Assembly (NCBI RefSeq): GCF_016765775.1
Contig: NZ_JAESVN010000002.1
Location: 434,001-498,000, forward strand
Reading direction: 5' to 3'
Length of the DNA stretch: 64,000 nt
Source: Szabonella alba
GTDB lineage: Bacteria > Pseudomonadota > Alphaproteobacteria > Rhodobacterales > Rhodobacteraceae
This document shows, in pieces, positions 53,841-63,582 of this stretch; the stretch's first letter is position 1; each line of letters opens with the position of its first letter. Both the position numbers and the translations under genes were made by a program. The notes under the pieces are model-generated. The model searched no databases. It saw only the letters and a program-made list of their open reading frames with translations, and had not been told where the DNA came from.

Positions 53841-56753
53841 ATGATTACCCCCAGTTCCCGCAACTTTCAGCCGGAAGAGCCCTCCCATGCCGATATGGTG
53901 CAGTCGCTGCCCCATATCGTCTGGACGGCACAGCCCGGGGGATGGGTCGATTGGTTCAGCCGGGAATTTGAGCAATATACCGGGTTCTCGGATGCGTTGA
54001 ATGCGCAACATGGCTGGGTCGAGGCGGTTCATCCCGATGATCGCGGCAAGCTGGCGGAAAGCTGGGTCCGGTCGCGTGAGGCGGCCCATAGTTACACGAC
54101 AGAACTGCGGGTCTGGTCCCAACAGACCCAAAGCTGGCGGGCCAATCTGGTCAGTGCCCGCGCGCAGCTTTCGCCGGATGGCCAGATCGTTCGCTGGTTC
54201 GGCACCGTGACCGATATTCAAAGCCTGCGGGACGCCGAGAATGAGCGCGCCTTTGAGCTGAAATTCCGCAAGATCGAGAGTGAGATTCTGCGCGCAATCG
54301 GCACGGGCGGCACATTGCAGCAGATCTTTACCCTGATCTGCCACAAGATCGAGGACCTGCTGCCCGATGCCCGCACCGTGATTACCCATATCGCGCCGGA
54401 TGGATTTATCGGCGAGGGGTTCTCGATCAGCATGCCGGCCGCGTTTATCGACGCCTGCAAGGGCATGCCTGTCGGCGCAAAGGCGGGGTCCTGCGGAACC
54501 GCCGCATACCGGCGCGAACTGGTCATCGTCGAGGATACGCTGACAGATCCGCTGTGGGAAGACTGCCGTGAACTGGCCTTCACCTATGGGCTGCGGTCGT
54601 CGATTTCCTGCCCGGTTCTGGATGAGGCCGGAAACAGCGTGGCCACGCTGGCCTTGCATTTTCTCAAGCCGTTCCAGTTGTCCAATGCCGAGATCATGAC
54701 CGCGCGGCGGCTTTCCGAATTCGTCTTTCTGGCATTGTCGGCCACCAGAGACCGCGAATTGCTGCAACAAAGCGAAGAGCGGTACCGGTCGCTGTTCGAT
54801 CTGATGCCCGTCTCGGTCTGGGAAGAGGATGTCTCGGTCGTGCTGGAAGACCTGGCGGCCCTGAAACGCGGCGGTCTGGTCGATTTCCGGTCATGGATTG
54901 ATGACAATCCGGATTTCGTTGTGGAAATGATCCGCAAGATCAGGATTGTCGGCGTCAATCAGGCGGCGCTTTCGGTGCATCGTGTCGCCTCGGTCGACGC
55001 GCTTGCCGAACGGCTTGCCACCTTCGGGGCGGATCCGGCGCTGCGTCCGGATTTCGCCGATCATCTTTGCGCCCTTTTCGCAGATGATACATACTATGAA
55101 AGCCAGCGGACGATCACGGACGCAGACGGCAAATCCCACGACATCCTGCTGCGGATCATCCGGGCCACGCCCACAAGTTCGCGCCTGCTGGTGGTCGAGA
55201 TGGATCTGACCGATCAGATTCAGGCCGAGCACCGGTTCCGCACCATCGCGCAGGCCACCAGCGATGTGATCTATGAACGTGATATTGCGGCCGATCATGT
55301 CTGGGTCAGCAACGGCCTGTCGCAGCATTTCGGATATCCACCTTTTCATGAGGGGCATCCGCGAAGCTTCTGGATCGAGAATGTCCATGCCGAGGACCGC
55401 GACAGGGTTGTGGCCGAGATGGACCGGGCGATTGACACCGATGGCGCGGAATGGTCGCATGAATATCGCTTCCGCAAGTTCGCGGGCGAATTCGTTCCGG
55501 TCCGCGAAAACGCGGTGATCGTGCGGGATCTGTCGGGCAAGGCTGTCCGGGTAATCGGTAACATGACCGACCTTTCGGAACAGAAATCGCTGGAGGAACG
55601 CCTGCGCCGGTCGCAGCGGATGGAGGCTGTGGGCCGCCTGACCGGCGGGATTGCCCATGATTTCAACAATATTCTGGCAATCATCATCGGGAATGCGGAA
55701 TTCCTGCTGGACTATCATCCCGAGGGCACGCCAGAGCGGCGGATGGTCGAGAATATCGATCAGGCCGCTGATCGCGCGTCGGAACTGACGGCGCATCTGC
55801 TGGGCTTCTCGCGTCAGCAGGCGCTGGTGCCGAAACCGACCGATCTGAACGCTGTCATCGGCAGAACACATACGCTTCTGCACCGGTCACTGACGCCCGC
55901 GATCCACCTTGAACTGGATCTGGCACCGGATGCGCATTTCGCGTCCATCGACCAGCCGATGTTTGAAAGCGCATTACTCAATCTTTGTGTGAACGCCCGC
56001 GATGCGATGCCCTCGGGCGGCAGGCTGACCATATCAACCCGGAACCGGGTGCTGGACGGGTCCTGGCAGAAGGGCGATTTCGAACAACCACAGGCTGGCC
56101 GGTATGTCGAGATCACCGTGTCCGATACCGGCACCGGAATGTCCGCCGATGTGCGGGCATGGATGTTCGAACCCTTTTTCACGACCAAGCCGGCAGGCAA
56201 GGGCAGCGGTCTGGGCCTGCCCATGGTTTACGGTTTCGTGAAACAGTCGCGCGGTCATCTGCGTGTCGAAAGCGCACCGGGGGCCGGTACGTCCATCTCG
56301 TTCTATCTGCCTGCCATCGAGCCGGAATCAACCGAAATCATCGCGACAGATGCAAAACCTGCGGAACATGGCATGGCAAGCGCCGCCGTTCTTGTGGTCG
56401 AGGATGAATCTCTGGTGCGCGAGCATCTTGTCGCGCTTCTTCAGTCGATGGGCCATGAGGTTACAGCCACCATCATTCCGCATGAGGCGCTTGCGCTGAT
56501 CGAAGCCGGGCAGCATTTCGACATTATCATTTCGGATATCGTGATGCCGGGCGGAATGAATGGCGTGGAATTTGCAAGAACCCTGCGGGATTCGGGTATC
56601 GAGACGCCCATCTTGCTGGTATCGGGCTTTACCGATGATATCGAGATTCTGTCCGGCGGTCTGCAGGACAGGATTGATTTCCTGAAAAAACCCTATCGCC
56701 GCTCGGATATTGTTGAGCGTATGCAGAATCTGCTGACAAAGCCTGCGATGTAA
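53841..56753 (+). CDS. Hybrid histidine kinase PAS-GAF-PAS-PAS-HisKA-HATPase-REC
   Basis: A 970-residue soluble sensor kinase with no membrane helix. Domains in order: PAS (about 20-130), GAF (150-310), PAS with WEED motif (315-450), PAS (460-580), dimerisation/phosphoacceptor with His606 (GGIAHDFNN), ATPase with N box LNLCVNARDAM and G boxes DTGTGMS and [10 protein letters not shown], and a receiver with Asp899 (SDIVMPGG). No HPt domain. The start is taken at 53841 with GGAG ahead; an ATG at 53769 would add 24 residues. It resembles the kinases at 58428 and 61177 in its whole C-terminal half. Confidence 0.92.
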   Translation: MITPSSRNFQPEEPSHADMVQSLPHIVWTAQPGGWVDWFSREFEQYTGFSDALNAQHGWVEAVHPDDRGKLAESWVRSREAAHSYTTELRVWSQQTQSWRANLVSARAQLSPDGQIVRWFGTVTDIQSLRDAENERAFELKFRKIESEILRAIGTGGTLQQIFTLICHKIEDLLPDARTVITHIAPDGFIGEGFSISMPAAFIDACKGMPVGAKAGSCGTAAYRRELVIVEDTLTDPLWEDCRELAFTYGLRSSISCPVLDEAGNSVATLALHFLKPFQLSNAEIMTARRLSEFVFLALSATRDRELLQQSEERYRSLFDLMPVSVWEEDVSVVLEDLAALKRGGLVDFRSWIDDNPDFVVEMIRKIRIVGVNQAALSVHRVASVDALAERLATFGADPALRPDFADHLCALFADDTYYESQRTITDADGKSHDILLRIIRATPTSSRLLVVEMDLTDQIQAEHRFRTIAQATSDVIYERDIAADHVWVSNGLSQHFGYPPFHEGHPRSFWIENVHAEDRDRVVAEMDRAIDTDGAEWSHEYRFRKFAGEFVPVRENAVIVRDLSGKAVRVIGNMTDLSEQKSLEERLRRSQRMEAVGRLTGGIAHDFNNILAIIIGNAEFLLDYHPEGTPERRMVENIDQAADRASELTAHLLGFSRQQALVPKPTDLNAVIGRTHTLLHRSLTPAIHLELDLAPDAHFASIDQPMFESALLNLCVNARDAMPSGGRLTISTRNRVLDGSWQKGDFEQPQAGRYVEITVSDTGTGMSADVRAWMFEPFFTTKPAGKGSGLGLPMVYGFVKQSRGHLRVESAPGAGTSISFYLPAIEPESTEIIATDAKPAEHGMASAAVLVVEDESLVREHLVALLQSMGHEVTATIIPHEALALIEAGQHFDIIISDIVMPGGMNGVEFARTLRDSGIETPILLVSGFTDDIEILSGGLQDRIDFLKKPYRRSDIVERMQNLLTKPAM

Positions 56754-57093
56754 CCGCGTCATCCGGACAGATCGCCCCGCGCGGGCCGACCCGGTTCCGA
56801 CATTATTGCGACATGGTGCGGGCTATTGTCCGGCTTATCGCAAAGGCAATGAGGCTCCGTCCTGAACTGGCTGCGGCCGTCAGGCGATGCCTGTTTTCCC
56901 GATATGCATCGCTGCGGGAAATGCAAACCAAATACCTCCACATTTCTACACATCTGCGGCGAATGCTTTGCAGATATCACGGTTAATCATTTCTTCGTAG
57001 GCAGGAAAGACGGCGGAGCAGCGGCCCCGAACCTGCGGATCGGAACGGAAATGGCGCGGTCGGCATCCAGTGCCGGATCAAGTGGAGAAAAAA
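56754..57093. other. Intergenic stretch upstream of the small ORF and regulator
   Basis: 340 bases, AT-rich from about 56920 to 57010 and likely to hold the promoter of the two plus-strand genes that follow. ATCTGC and GCAGAT (56952-56957 and 56970-56975) form an inverted repeat. I see no supported gene; a short frame with four Cys is listed among the rejected items. Confidence 0.45.
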
Positions 57094-57381
57094 ATGCAGG
57101 ACAAAATGATGGATAAAGCCCGGTCAAGCCGCGAATATGTCGTCGCACGTCGTCTTCACTTGCTCAACGAAGAGGCGAAAGCCGCCAAGGCGCCCTCGAT
57201 GGCCGAAAAGGCACGTCAGGGCCGCATCGTGGCGCTGGCCCGCCGCAACAAGGGCGCTGACATCCTGCGGTTTGAGCTGACGCCCGCGATGATGGTGATG
57301 CCGAACACGCAGGTCATTCCGAAAATGCGCCCGATGCCGCCGGTCAATCCGGCATCGGTGCAACAGACGCTTGCATACTGA
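57094..57381 (+). CDS. Uncharacterised 95-residue basic protein
   Basis: Family not recognised. The ATG at 57094 has GGAG 6 bases upstream, and wobble positions are G/C rich, so it is a real gene. The protein is basic and helical in its first 60 residues (KARSSREYVVARRLHLLNEE, EKARQGRIVALARRNKG), with a Met/Pro-rich tail (PAMMVMP, KMRPMPPVNP). No signal peptide, membrane span or known motif. It precedes the regulator at 57466 by 84 bases, so the two probably share a transcript. Confidence 0.75.
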   Translation: MQDKMMDKARSSREYVVARRLHLLNEEAKAAKAPSMAEKARQGRIVALARRNKGADILRFELTPAMMVMPNTQVIPKMRPMPPVNPASVQQTLAY

Positions 57382-57465
57382 CGACCGTCCGGAAGGGCAA
57401 ATTGCCGGGGGGCATTCCTGCAAGGACCACCAGGATCCTTGGGAACTAAAAATGGGTTGGGAAAA

Positions 57466-58239
57466 ATGAAGAAAATCTACGTTATCCATCGTGATGCCGA
57501 GTTCACGAAGAACTGCCGCACGGTCCTTGAAACTGCGGGTTTCGCCGTCGAAGTGTTCCGCAGCACCGGGCCTGCGCTCAACGCGCTGAACTGGTCGGCT
57601 CCCTCGGCGATCTTGCTGAACATGAGCGATGAGTCGCTGGATGGATTGCAACTGATGCAGCGGATCCGCAACAAATCGACCGCGCCGGTCATCCTGCTGA
57701 CCGAAAGCTCGGAAGAGATTGACGAGATCATGGGCCTGCGGTTGGGCGCCGACGCGGTGCTGCGTCAGCCGATCTCGCAGCATCTGCTGTGCGAATGGGT
57801 CAAGTCGCTTCTGAAACGGCATCAGGCGCTGACCGATCTTGCGCAGCCGGGCAACCAGATGCAGCGCCAGATCCAAGCCGGTGATCTGGTGATGGAGCCG
57901 GACCGTTTCGTGGCGATGTGGCGCGGGCAGGCGCTGCCGCTGACGATTTCGGAATTCCGTCTGCTGTCGTCGCTGGCCTCGCGCCCCGGCATCGTGCGGC
58001 AGCGGGACTCGCTGATCGACGTGATCCATGATGATGAAGGCTATGTCGATGACCGCTCGATCGACAGCCATATCAAGCGCATCCGTTCCAAGATCCGTGA
58101 GATTGACCCGTCCTTCAATTGCATTCAGGCGGTCTACAGTCTGGGATATCGTTACAATGTTCCGGAAGAGAAACAGAGACTGAAAGTCGCCGCCACGCGC
58201 GACAGCGTCACCATGCAGGAAGCAAGCTTCCACGCCTGA
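57466..58239 (+). CDS. ChvI-like OmpR-family regulator with degenerate receiver
   Basis: A 257-residue protein: receiver-like domain 1-120 and OmpR winged helix at 135-232 (DDRSIDSHIKRIRSKI recognition region). The layout and the segments EEIDEIMGLRLGAD and IDSHIKR match ChvI of rhizobia. The receiver, however, has Asn52 where the phospho-acceptor Asp should be (LLNMSDES), His8-Arg9 in place of the acidic pair and Gln101 for the essential Lys; only Thr79 is kept. It should bind DNA but not take phosphate in the usual way. Transcript ends in a strong terminator at 58265. Confidence 0.88.
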   Translation: MKKIYVIHRDAEFTKNCRTVLETAGFAVEVFRSTGPALNALNWSAPSAILLNMSDESLDGLQLMQRIRNKSTAPVILLTESSEEIDEIMGLRLGADAVLRQPISQHLLCEWVKSLLKRHQALTDLAQPGNQMQRQIQAGDLVMEPDRFVAMWRGQALPLTISEFRLLSSLASRPGIVRQRDSLIDVIHDDEGYVDDRSIDSHIKRIRSKIREIDPSFNCIQAVYSLGYRYNVPEEKQRLKVAATRDSVTMQEASFHA

Positions 58240-58264
58240 GAAACCTGCAAACGGTAATCCACCT

Positions 58265-58292
58265 GCCCTGCGGCTCCGCCCGCAGGGCTTTT
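58265..58292 (+). terminator. Terminator of the ChvI-like regulator gene
   Basis: GCCCTGCGG and CCGCAGGGC form a perfect 9-bp stem with a CTCCGC loop, followed by TTTT, 25 bases after the stop. Confidence 0.88.
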
Positions 58293-58427
58293 CGCTGTCG
58301 CGGCAGCGGGGCCCTGCCGATCAGTCCCTGGTCGCCGGAACGCCGCGAAATGGGCAACCGCCCGCTTGACCGGGGGGCGGTCTGACCGGTCGGTCAGGCG
58401 CAATGCCTCAGGGAAAGTTCGGTGCGG

Positions 58428-60815
58428 TCAGTTTGGGGGGCAGTTCTGCGCGGTCAGCTGGGCGGGGGCGTGGATGCGCGCCAAGGATCTGCGCACGGTC
58501 GAGGCCACCTCGAACCGGCGATAGGGTTTGCCCAGCAGGTCGCCCAGCAGAGTGCTGCAATCTGAATCCGAAGCCGAATGCTCGGGATATCCCGATGTGA
58601 AAAGCACCTGCAATTTCGGGCAAAGCGATCTGGCCGCCCTGGCAAGTTGCAGCCCGTCCATGCCGCCCGGCATCACGATATCGGTGAACAGAAGGTCAAT
58701 CTTGGATATTTTGCAAATGATATCGAGAGCCTCGGGCGCTGTCGCCGCAGTCAGGACGCGATAGCCCAGACTGCGCAACTGATCGGTCAGGTTCTGGCGC
58801 ACAAGTGCATCATCCTCGACCACAAGGATTGTTTCGCTGCCACCTGCCGCGTTCCGGGGCTCTGTCCTGGCATCGCGGCTTTTCTCGGCGATGTCTGAGC
58901 GTGGAAAGAACAGCATCATCGACGTGCCTTTGCCAAGCTCGGATTCCGCCCGGATCTGGCCTCCGGATTGCTTGACGAAACCATAGACCATGCTCAGCCC
59001 CAGACCGGAGCCCTTGCCGACATCCTTGGTGGTGAAGAACGGTTCAAAGATCCGGTCCAGCACGTCTTCGGGAATGCCCGATCCGGTGTCTGTGACCGAG
59101 ATCATCACATGATTGCAGCCGGTCTGCCCCGGTTTCAGGTCCAGATCCTCGGTATCAAGTGTCACATTGTCGACCATTATCGCCAACACACCCCCGTCCG
59201 GCATTGCATCGCGCGCATTCAGCGCAAGGTTGAGCAATGCGGATTCCAGCGCGCCGGGATCGACCCGCGTCTGCGCCGGGGCTTCCGGAACGGAAATCCG
59301 GATGTCGATATGTTCGGGAAGGGTCCGCCGCAACAGGCCCTCCATTCCCAGCACATGCCCGCTCAGATCAAGAAGTCTTGGTTCAAGGGCCTGTTTGCGC
59401 GCAAAGGCCAGCAATCTGTTGGTCAGTTCAGACCCCCGCTCGGCCGCGCTTGCGATCATCTCGGCCAGTTTGCGCAGGCGCGGCGCCTGTTCAAGCTGTT
59501 CCTCAAGTTCCTCGGCGCTGCCCAGAATGACCGTCAGAAGATTGTTGAAATCATGCGCGATCCCGCCGGTCAGCTGTCCGATCGCCTCAAGTTTCTGCGA
59601 TTGATGCAGCCGCTCTTCCATGTCGGTCTGATCGGTAATGTCGCTCAGACTTCCCAGCATCCGGACGACCCGCCCGGTTTCATCGTGCAGAACTGATCCG
59701 ACATCGCGCACCACCGCATAGGTGCCATCGGCGCGCTGGAACCGATAGGTCTGGTTCCAATCAATTTCACCATTGGTCAGAATTTCATCGTAATTGGCCA
59801 TCACCCCGTCGATGTCCTGCGGATGAATCCGGGAGGTCCAGTTCGCAAGCCCGTGAAACATGCTGGCCGGATCAAGCCCGAATGTCCGCAGCAAGCCCTC
59901 GCTGGCCCAGAGCGTGTCCTTGGCGATATCGAAATCCCAGATCACATCGGATGAGGCACGCGAGACCGCCTCGAACCGCTCCTGCGAGATATGTTCAGCC
60001 GTGACATCCATTTCGCAGATCACGACACGGGCGGCCCTGTCCTCGATATGCGGAAGCGAGATGCGATACATCACATGCACCGCTTCGCCATTCAGGCGGC
60101 GCAGAATGTTCACGCCCTCGATCTCGGTCTTTCCGTTCAGGATGCAGTCCAGGGCAGTCAGCAGCACAGAATGCGGCCGGTCGGCCAGAAACACCTCGGA
60201 ACTGCGGCGTATCAACTCTTCGGGGGAGTCTGCGCGAAACATCTCGACCGCGGCCCGGTTGACGGAAATCACGTTCAGGTGTTGCAGAACCTGATCCACG
60301 AATCCGGGCTCCTGCGCCGCATGGTCATGAATATCCCGAAGGCCCCGGTCGCGCAGATCGCGCAGCAGGTCCAGCACCCCGGCCCAGTCCTCTTCCCATA
60401 TCGCGACGGGTACGAGATCATAAAGCGTGCGATAGCGGGCGTTCTGGTCGGCCACCGTCATCGGATCCTGCCGCTGCGTCGCCAGTTCCGTCACGTCGAT
60501 CATGATACCGCAAAGCGTCGCGCGGTCCTCTTCCAGAATGACCTTCACATTGTCCTGAAGCCAGACGACGCGGCCATCGGCGGCAATCATGCGGTAGCTG
60601 AGCCTGTGCGGCTGGCGTGCCCTGCGCGCCGCAAGGCTGGTTTCCATCACCCGCACGGCATCATCCGGATGCAGTCGTGACTGCCAGAAATCCGTCTGTT
60701 CCAGCCAATTTTCAGCCGTGAAGCCCAGAATCTCTTCTACACTTCCATCGATGTGACTGAACCTGAGAGTGTCGGCGTCGGCCCTCCAGATAATCCCGTC
60801 TATCGCACTTCTCAT
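58428..60815 (-). CDS. Hybrid histidine kinase PAS-PAS-PAS-HisKA-HATPase-REC
   Basis: A 795-residue soluble kinase on the opposite strand to its neighbours. Three PAS domains (about 10-110, 125-275 with an IWEED motif like that of the kinase at 53841, and 280-400), phosphoacceptor His421 (GGIAHDFNN), ATPase with [11 protein letters not shown] and [10 protein letters not shown], receiver with Asp712 (FTDIVMPGG) ending KPYRR. The first residues [15 protein letters not shown] begin directly in a PAS domain, so a start further upstream is unlikely but a short leader could be missed. Confidence 0.9.
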   Translation of the reverse strand: MRSAIDGIIWRADADTLRFSHIDGSVEEILGFTAENWLEQTDFWQSRLHPDDAVRVMETSLAARRARQPHRLSYRMIAADGRVVWLQDNVKVILEEDRATLCGIMIDVTELATQRQDPMTVADQNARYRTLYDLVPVAIWEEDWAGVLDLLRDLRDRGLRDIHDHAAQEPGFVDQVLQHLNVISVNRAAVEMFRADSPEELIRRSSEVFLADRPHSVLLTALDCILNGKTEIEGVNILRRLNGEAVHVMYRISLPHIEDRAARVVICEMDVTAEHISQERFEAVSRASSDVIWDFDIAKDTLWASEGLLRTFGLDPASMFHGLANWTSRIHPQDIDGVMANYDEILTNGEIDWNQTYRFQRADGTYAVVRDVGSVLHDETGRVVRMLGSLSDITDQTDMEERLHQSQKLEAIGQLTGGIAHDFNNLLTVILGSAEELEEQLEQAPRLRKLAEMIASAAERGSELTNRLLAFARKQALEPRLLDLSGHVLGMEGLLRRTLPEHIDIRISVPEAPAQTRVDPGALESALLNLALNARDAMPDGGVLAIMVDNVTLDTEDLDLKPGQTGCNHVMISVTDTGSGIPEDVLDRIFEPFFTTKDVGKGSGLGLSMVYGFVKQSGGQIRAESELGKGTSMMLFFPRSDIAEKSRDARTEPRNAAGGSETILVVEDDALVRQNLTDQLRSLGYRVLTAATAPEALDIICKISKIDLLFTDIVMPGGMDGLQLARAARSLCPKLQVLFTSGYPEHSASDSDCSTLLGDLLGKPYRRFEVASTVRRSLARIHAPAQLTAQNCPPN

Positions 60816-61176
60816 GTTTTCCAGCCTGATTCTTTTCGGGGCCGCAGGATGACGCGCCGAACCCTGCCCGATCCCTGTCAGTCCGCACAGGACTCCACTT
60901 ATCCGGTTACAATGCCCTCATTGCACATTAATCCTGCCTCTGACACATTAGCAACTCCAAGGCGACATTATCGACACAAAGTTTTGGATATGGATCAACC
61001 ACAGGCTGATGGTTCCTTCCACGCGAAAGGGTCGTCGGCTTGTCGGGTTCGCATCGGATCTGTCGCCACTGGAAGTCACGGTCTCGTAAACTTGGTAAAA
61101 TAGACTCAGTACGCATTCCCGACCGGCAGGGTGGGCTTAGGTTTTGGGGGCGTTCCGGCAGAAAGCGCATGAAAAC
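60816..61176. promoter_or_regulatory. Divergent intergenic region between two hybrid kinases
   Basis: 361 bases with AT-rich parts at 60895-60985 and 61085-61105 (GTAAACTTGGTAAAATAGAC); the latter has a TAAAAT that could be the -10 box of the kinase at 61177. No gene or strong repeat seen. It must hold both promoters. Confidence 0.45.
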
Positions 61177-63312
61177 ATGGCTCCGATGAGTGCCACACCG
61201 GCAAAGCACCGCGACCGGCAGGCCAGATACGCCTTGCTGCTTGCGCTTGCGATCAGTTTTCTGGGCTCGGTCTTCGGTGTGGCTTTCGGAATTATGGCCG
61301 GCGTTGTTGCGGGTGTGGAGGCCCTGATTGTCGGGTTTTGCATGATTGTGACAGGGGGTCTGCTGGTTGTTGCTCTATTGCAACCTAAGATTGCAAGCGG
61401 GGTGATCGCAGGCTTGCTGGGCATCTTTTTCGTGTTTCACCTGAATGCGGGTTCGATTGTCGCCTTCAATCAGAGTGGAAGCCTGCTGCGCACGCTTCCC
61501 TATCTGCCGTGGTTCTTTCCGCTGGTGATCTTCCACTACTTCACAAATATGGGCTTTTACAAAAGACCCATCGACCTGTTGATCCGACTGGGGCCTTTGC
61601 CGATCGTCACGGTTGTGATGATCCATCTGGCCGGGGATTTCGATATCGAGGAATTCGATGCGATCGTGACCTTTCTGGCCAGTTTCGTCGCATTCGTGCT
61701 GTGTGTCGGCCTTTACGCGCGCAATCGCGATGCCGAGATCCGGCATATGGCCGAGGTTGAGGCTTCCCTTCGACGGGCCGATGAACTGCGCGTCAATGAA
61801 GAACGGTTCCGACTGCTGAGCCGCGCCACCAATGATCTGATCTGGGATGCGGACCTCAGATCCGGCCGGATCTGGTGGAATGACGCGCTGCAGGATGTCT
61901 ATGGTTATGATCCGGCCGAACTGAGCCGCGACCTTGAGGCATGGGATCGCTGGGTCCATCCCGAGGATCGCGAAAACGTGCTGGGCGGGCTGCAGGCGGT
62001 GATGGAGGGGGCAGGCAGTCACTGGGGTGCGGAATACCGCCTGATCTGCGCCGATGGCCGCGTCATGGAAGTTGTGGACCGCGCGCTGTTGCTGCGCGAT
62101 GAGGCGGGCCAGCCGATCCGGATGGTCGGCAGCACCACAGATGTGACGCGCCTGCGCGATCTGGAACGCAAGCTGCGCCAGTCGCAGAAGATGGAAGCCA
62201 TCGGCCAGCTGACCGGTGGCATCGCCCATGATTTCAACAATCTGCTGACGATCATTCTGGGCAATGCGGAAATCCTGTCCGAGATGACCGCGCATGACGC
62301 CAAGATGCAGCGGCTTGCGGAAACCACGATGCTGGCCGCCGAACGCGGCGCAAACCTGACCAATCGTCTGCTGGCCTTTGCGCGCAAGCAGCCATTGGCG
62401 CCCAGACAGTTGGAGCCGGGCAAGCTGCTGAATTCTCTGCAGGGGCTGATCCAGCGCACGATCAATGAGGATATCGAGATCGAATTCATCGCAGATCCGA
62501 TGGCACAGGATATCGAGGTCGATCCGGGCCAGTTCGAGAATGCGGTTCTCAATCTGGTCATCAATGCCCGCGACGCGATGCCTGCGGGCGGCAAACTGGG
62601 CATAGAGATCCGCAATCTTGTGCTGGATGATCAGGATGAACAGCATCTTGAAGGCAAAAATGTCGGAAACTTCGTAATGATCGAAGTCCGTGATAACGGA
62701 CATGGAATGCCGCCCGAGGTTGTTGAGCGCGCATTCGAACCTTTCTTTACAACAAAAGCACCCGGAAAGGGCTCGGGGATGGGACTTGCCATGGTATGGG
62801 GCTTTGTCAAACAATCCAATGGTCATGCCCGGATCCGGTCAATACCGGGGCAGGGCACAAAGGTCCGGCTGTATTTCCCGACTGCCACGGATTCGCAGGT
62901 CGTCGAAACCCTGCGAGAGCCGGTTCCCAGCCAGTATCACAATGCCTCAGGTCGGATCCTTGTGGTGGAAGATGACGAAATCGTCCGGGAACATGTGGTG
63001 ATGCAATTGCAAAGTCTGGGCTATGAGGTCGAGGCCGCACCGTCCGCCATTGGCGCCATTGCCCTGCTGGACGGGGCCGGCAAATTCGACCTGCTGTTCA
63101 CCGATATCATCATGCCCGGCGGAATGAACGGGCGGCAGCTTGCCGATCAGGCCCTGCTGAGGGATCCGTCGCTGCGGGTTCTGTTCACCTCGGGATATTC
63201 CGAGGATGTGATTGTCCATCAGGGACGTCTTGACCCGGATGTGGAGCTGCTGAGCAAACCCTATCGCCGCATTGAACTTGCTGCAAAGGTTGCGCGCATT
63301 CTGTCCGAGTAG
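61177..63312 (+). CDS. Membrane hybrid histidine kinase (TM-PAS-HisKA-HATPase-REC)
   Basis: A 711-residue kinase with a membrane sensor: about five or six hydrophobic spans at residues 18-175, a charged coiled connector (190-215), one PAS domain (about 215-330), phosphoacceptor His351 (GGIAHDFNN), ATPase with LNLVINARDAM and GKGSGMGLAM, and a receiver with Asp643 (FTDIIMPGG). The membrane part is not a known sensor type I can name. Start taken at 61177; an ATG at 61186 is equally possible. Confidence 0.9.
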   Translation: MAPMSATPAKHRDRQARYALLLALAISFLGSVFGVAFGIMAGVVAGVEALIVGFCMIVTGGLLVVALLQPKIASGVIAGLLGIFFVFHLNAGSIVAFNQSGSLLRTLPYLPWFFPLVIFHYFTNMGFYKRPIDLLIRLGPLPIVTVVMIHLAGDFDIEEFDAIVTFLASFVAFVLCVGLYARNRDAEIRHMAEVEASLRRADELRVNEERFRLLSRATNDLIWDADLRSGRIWWNDALQDVYGYDPAELSRDLEAWDRWVHPEDRENVLGGLQAVMEGAGSHWGAEYRLICADGRVMEVVDRALLLRDEAGQPIRMVGSTTDVTRLRDLERKLRQSQKMEAIGQLTGGIAHDFNNLLTIILGNAEILSEMTAHDAKMQRLAETTMLAAERGANLTNRLLAFARKQPLAPRQLEPGKLLNSLQGLIQRTINEDIEIEFIADPMAQDIEVDPGQFENAVLNLVINARDAMPAGGKLGIEIRNLVLDDQDEQHLEGKNVGNFVMIEVRDNGHGMPPEVVERAFEPFFTTKAPGKGSGMGLAMVWGFVKQSNGHARIRSIPGQGTKVRLYFPTATDSQVVETLREPVPSQYHNASGRILVVEDDEIVREHVVMQLQSLGYEVEAAPSAIGAIALLDGAGKFDLLFTDIIMPGGMNGRQLADQALLRDPSLRVLFTSGYSEDVIVHQGRLDPDVELLSKPYRRIELAAKVARILSE

Positions 63313-63582
63313 ATAATTCCGTCATTGATGCCGTTCAGGCGGCATTGATCCGCAGACTGCGCCTGCCTTTTCTGTTCGCGCAACAGTTCAGGCGCAAGGG
63401 TGCTGAATTTATTGCTTTGAGCCAAGACCTTGCGGGTGTATCGATTGCCCGAACCCCTGAATCCGGTTCTGTCTTTTCCCTGAAAGGCGCGATCCGGGAC
63501 TTTTGACAGGGGCTTCTGATCGCATGGTATCCATTCGGTCGGGAACGACCTGCCTGCATGGTTTAATGTCCTGGAGACAATG
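63313..63582. other. Intergenic stretch with a long stem-loop
   Basis: 270 bases. TGCGCCTG (63358-63365) and CAGGCGCA (63389-63396) close a stem whose inside has CTGTT/AACAG (63372-63376, 63382-63386), separated by an internal loop with TTTT. It could be part of the terminator of the kinase gene or of a small RNA. ATGCCG/CGGCAT is another short hairpin near 63328. No gene is seen on either strand that has codon use like its neighbours. Confidence 0.4.

Noticed and set aside
56904-57116. 70-codon frame with CGKC and CGEC motifs that looks like a zinc ribbon
   Set aside because: No ribosome site, wobble positions not G/C rich, and it overlaps the start of the better supported gene at 57094. 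Kept only as a curiosity.
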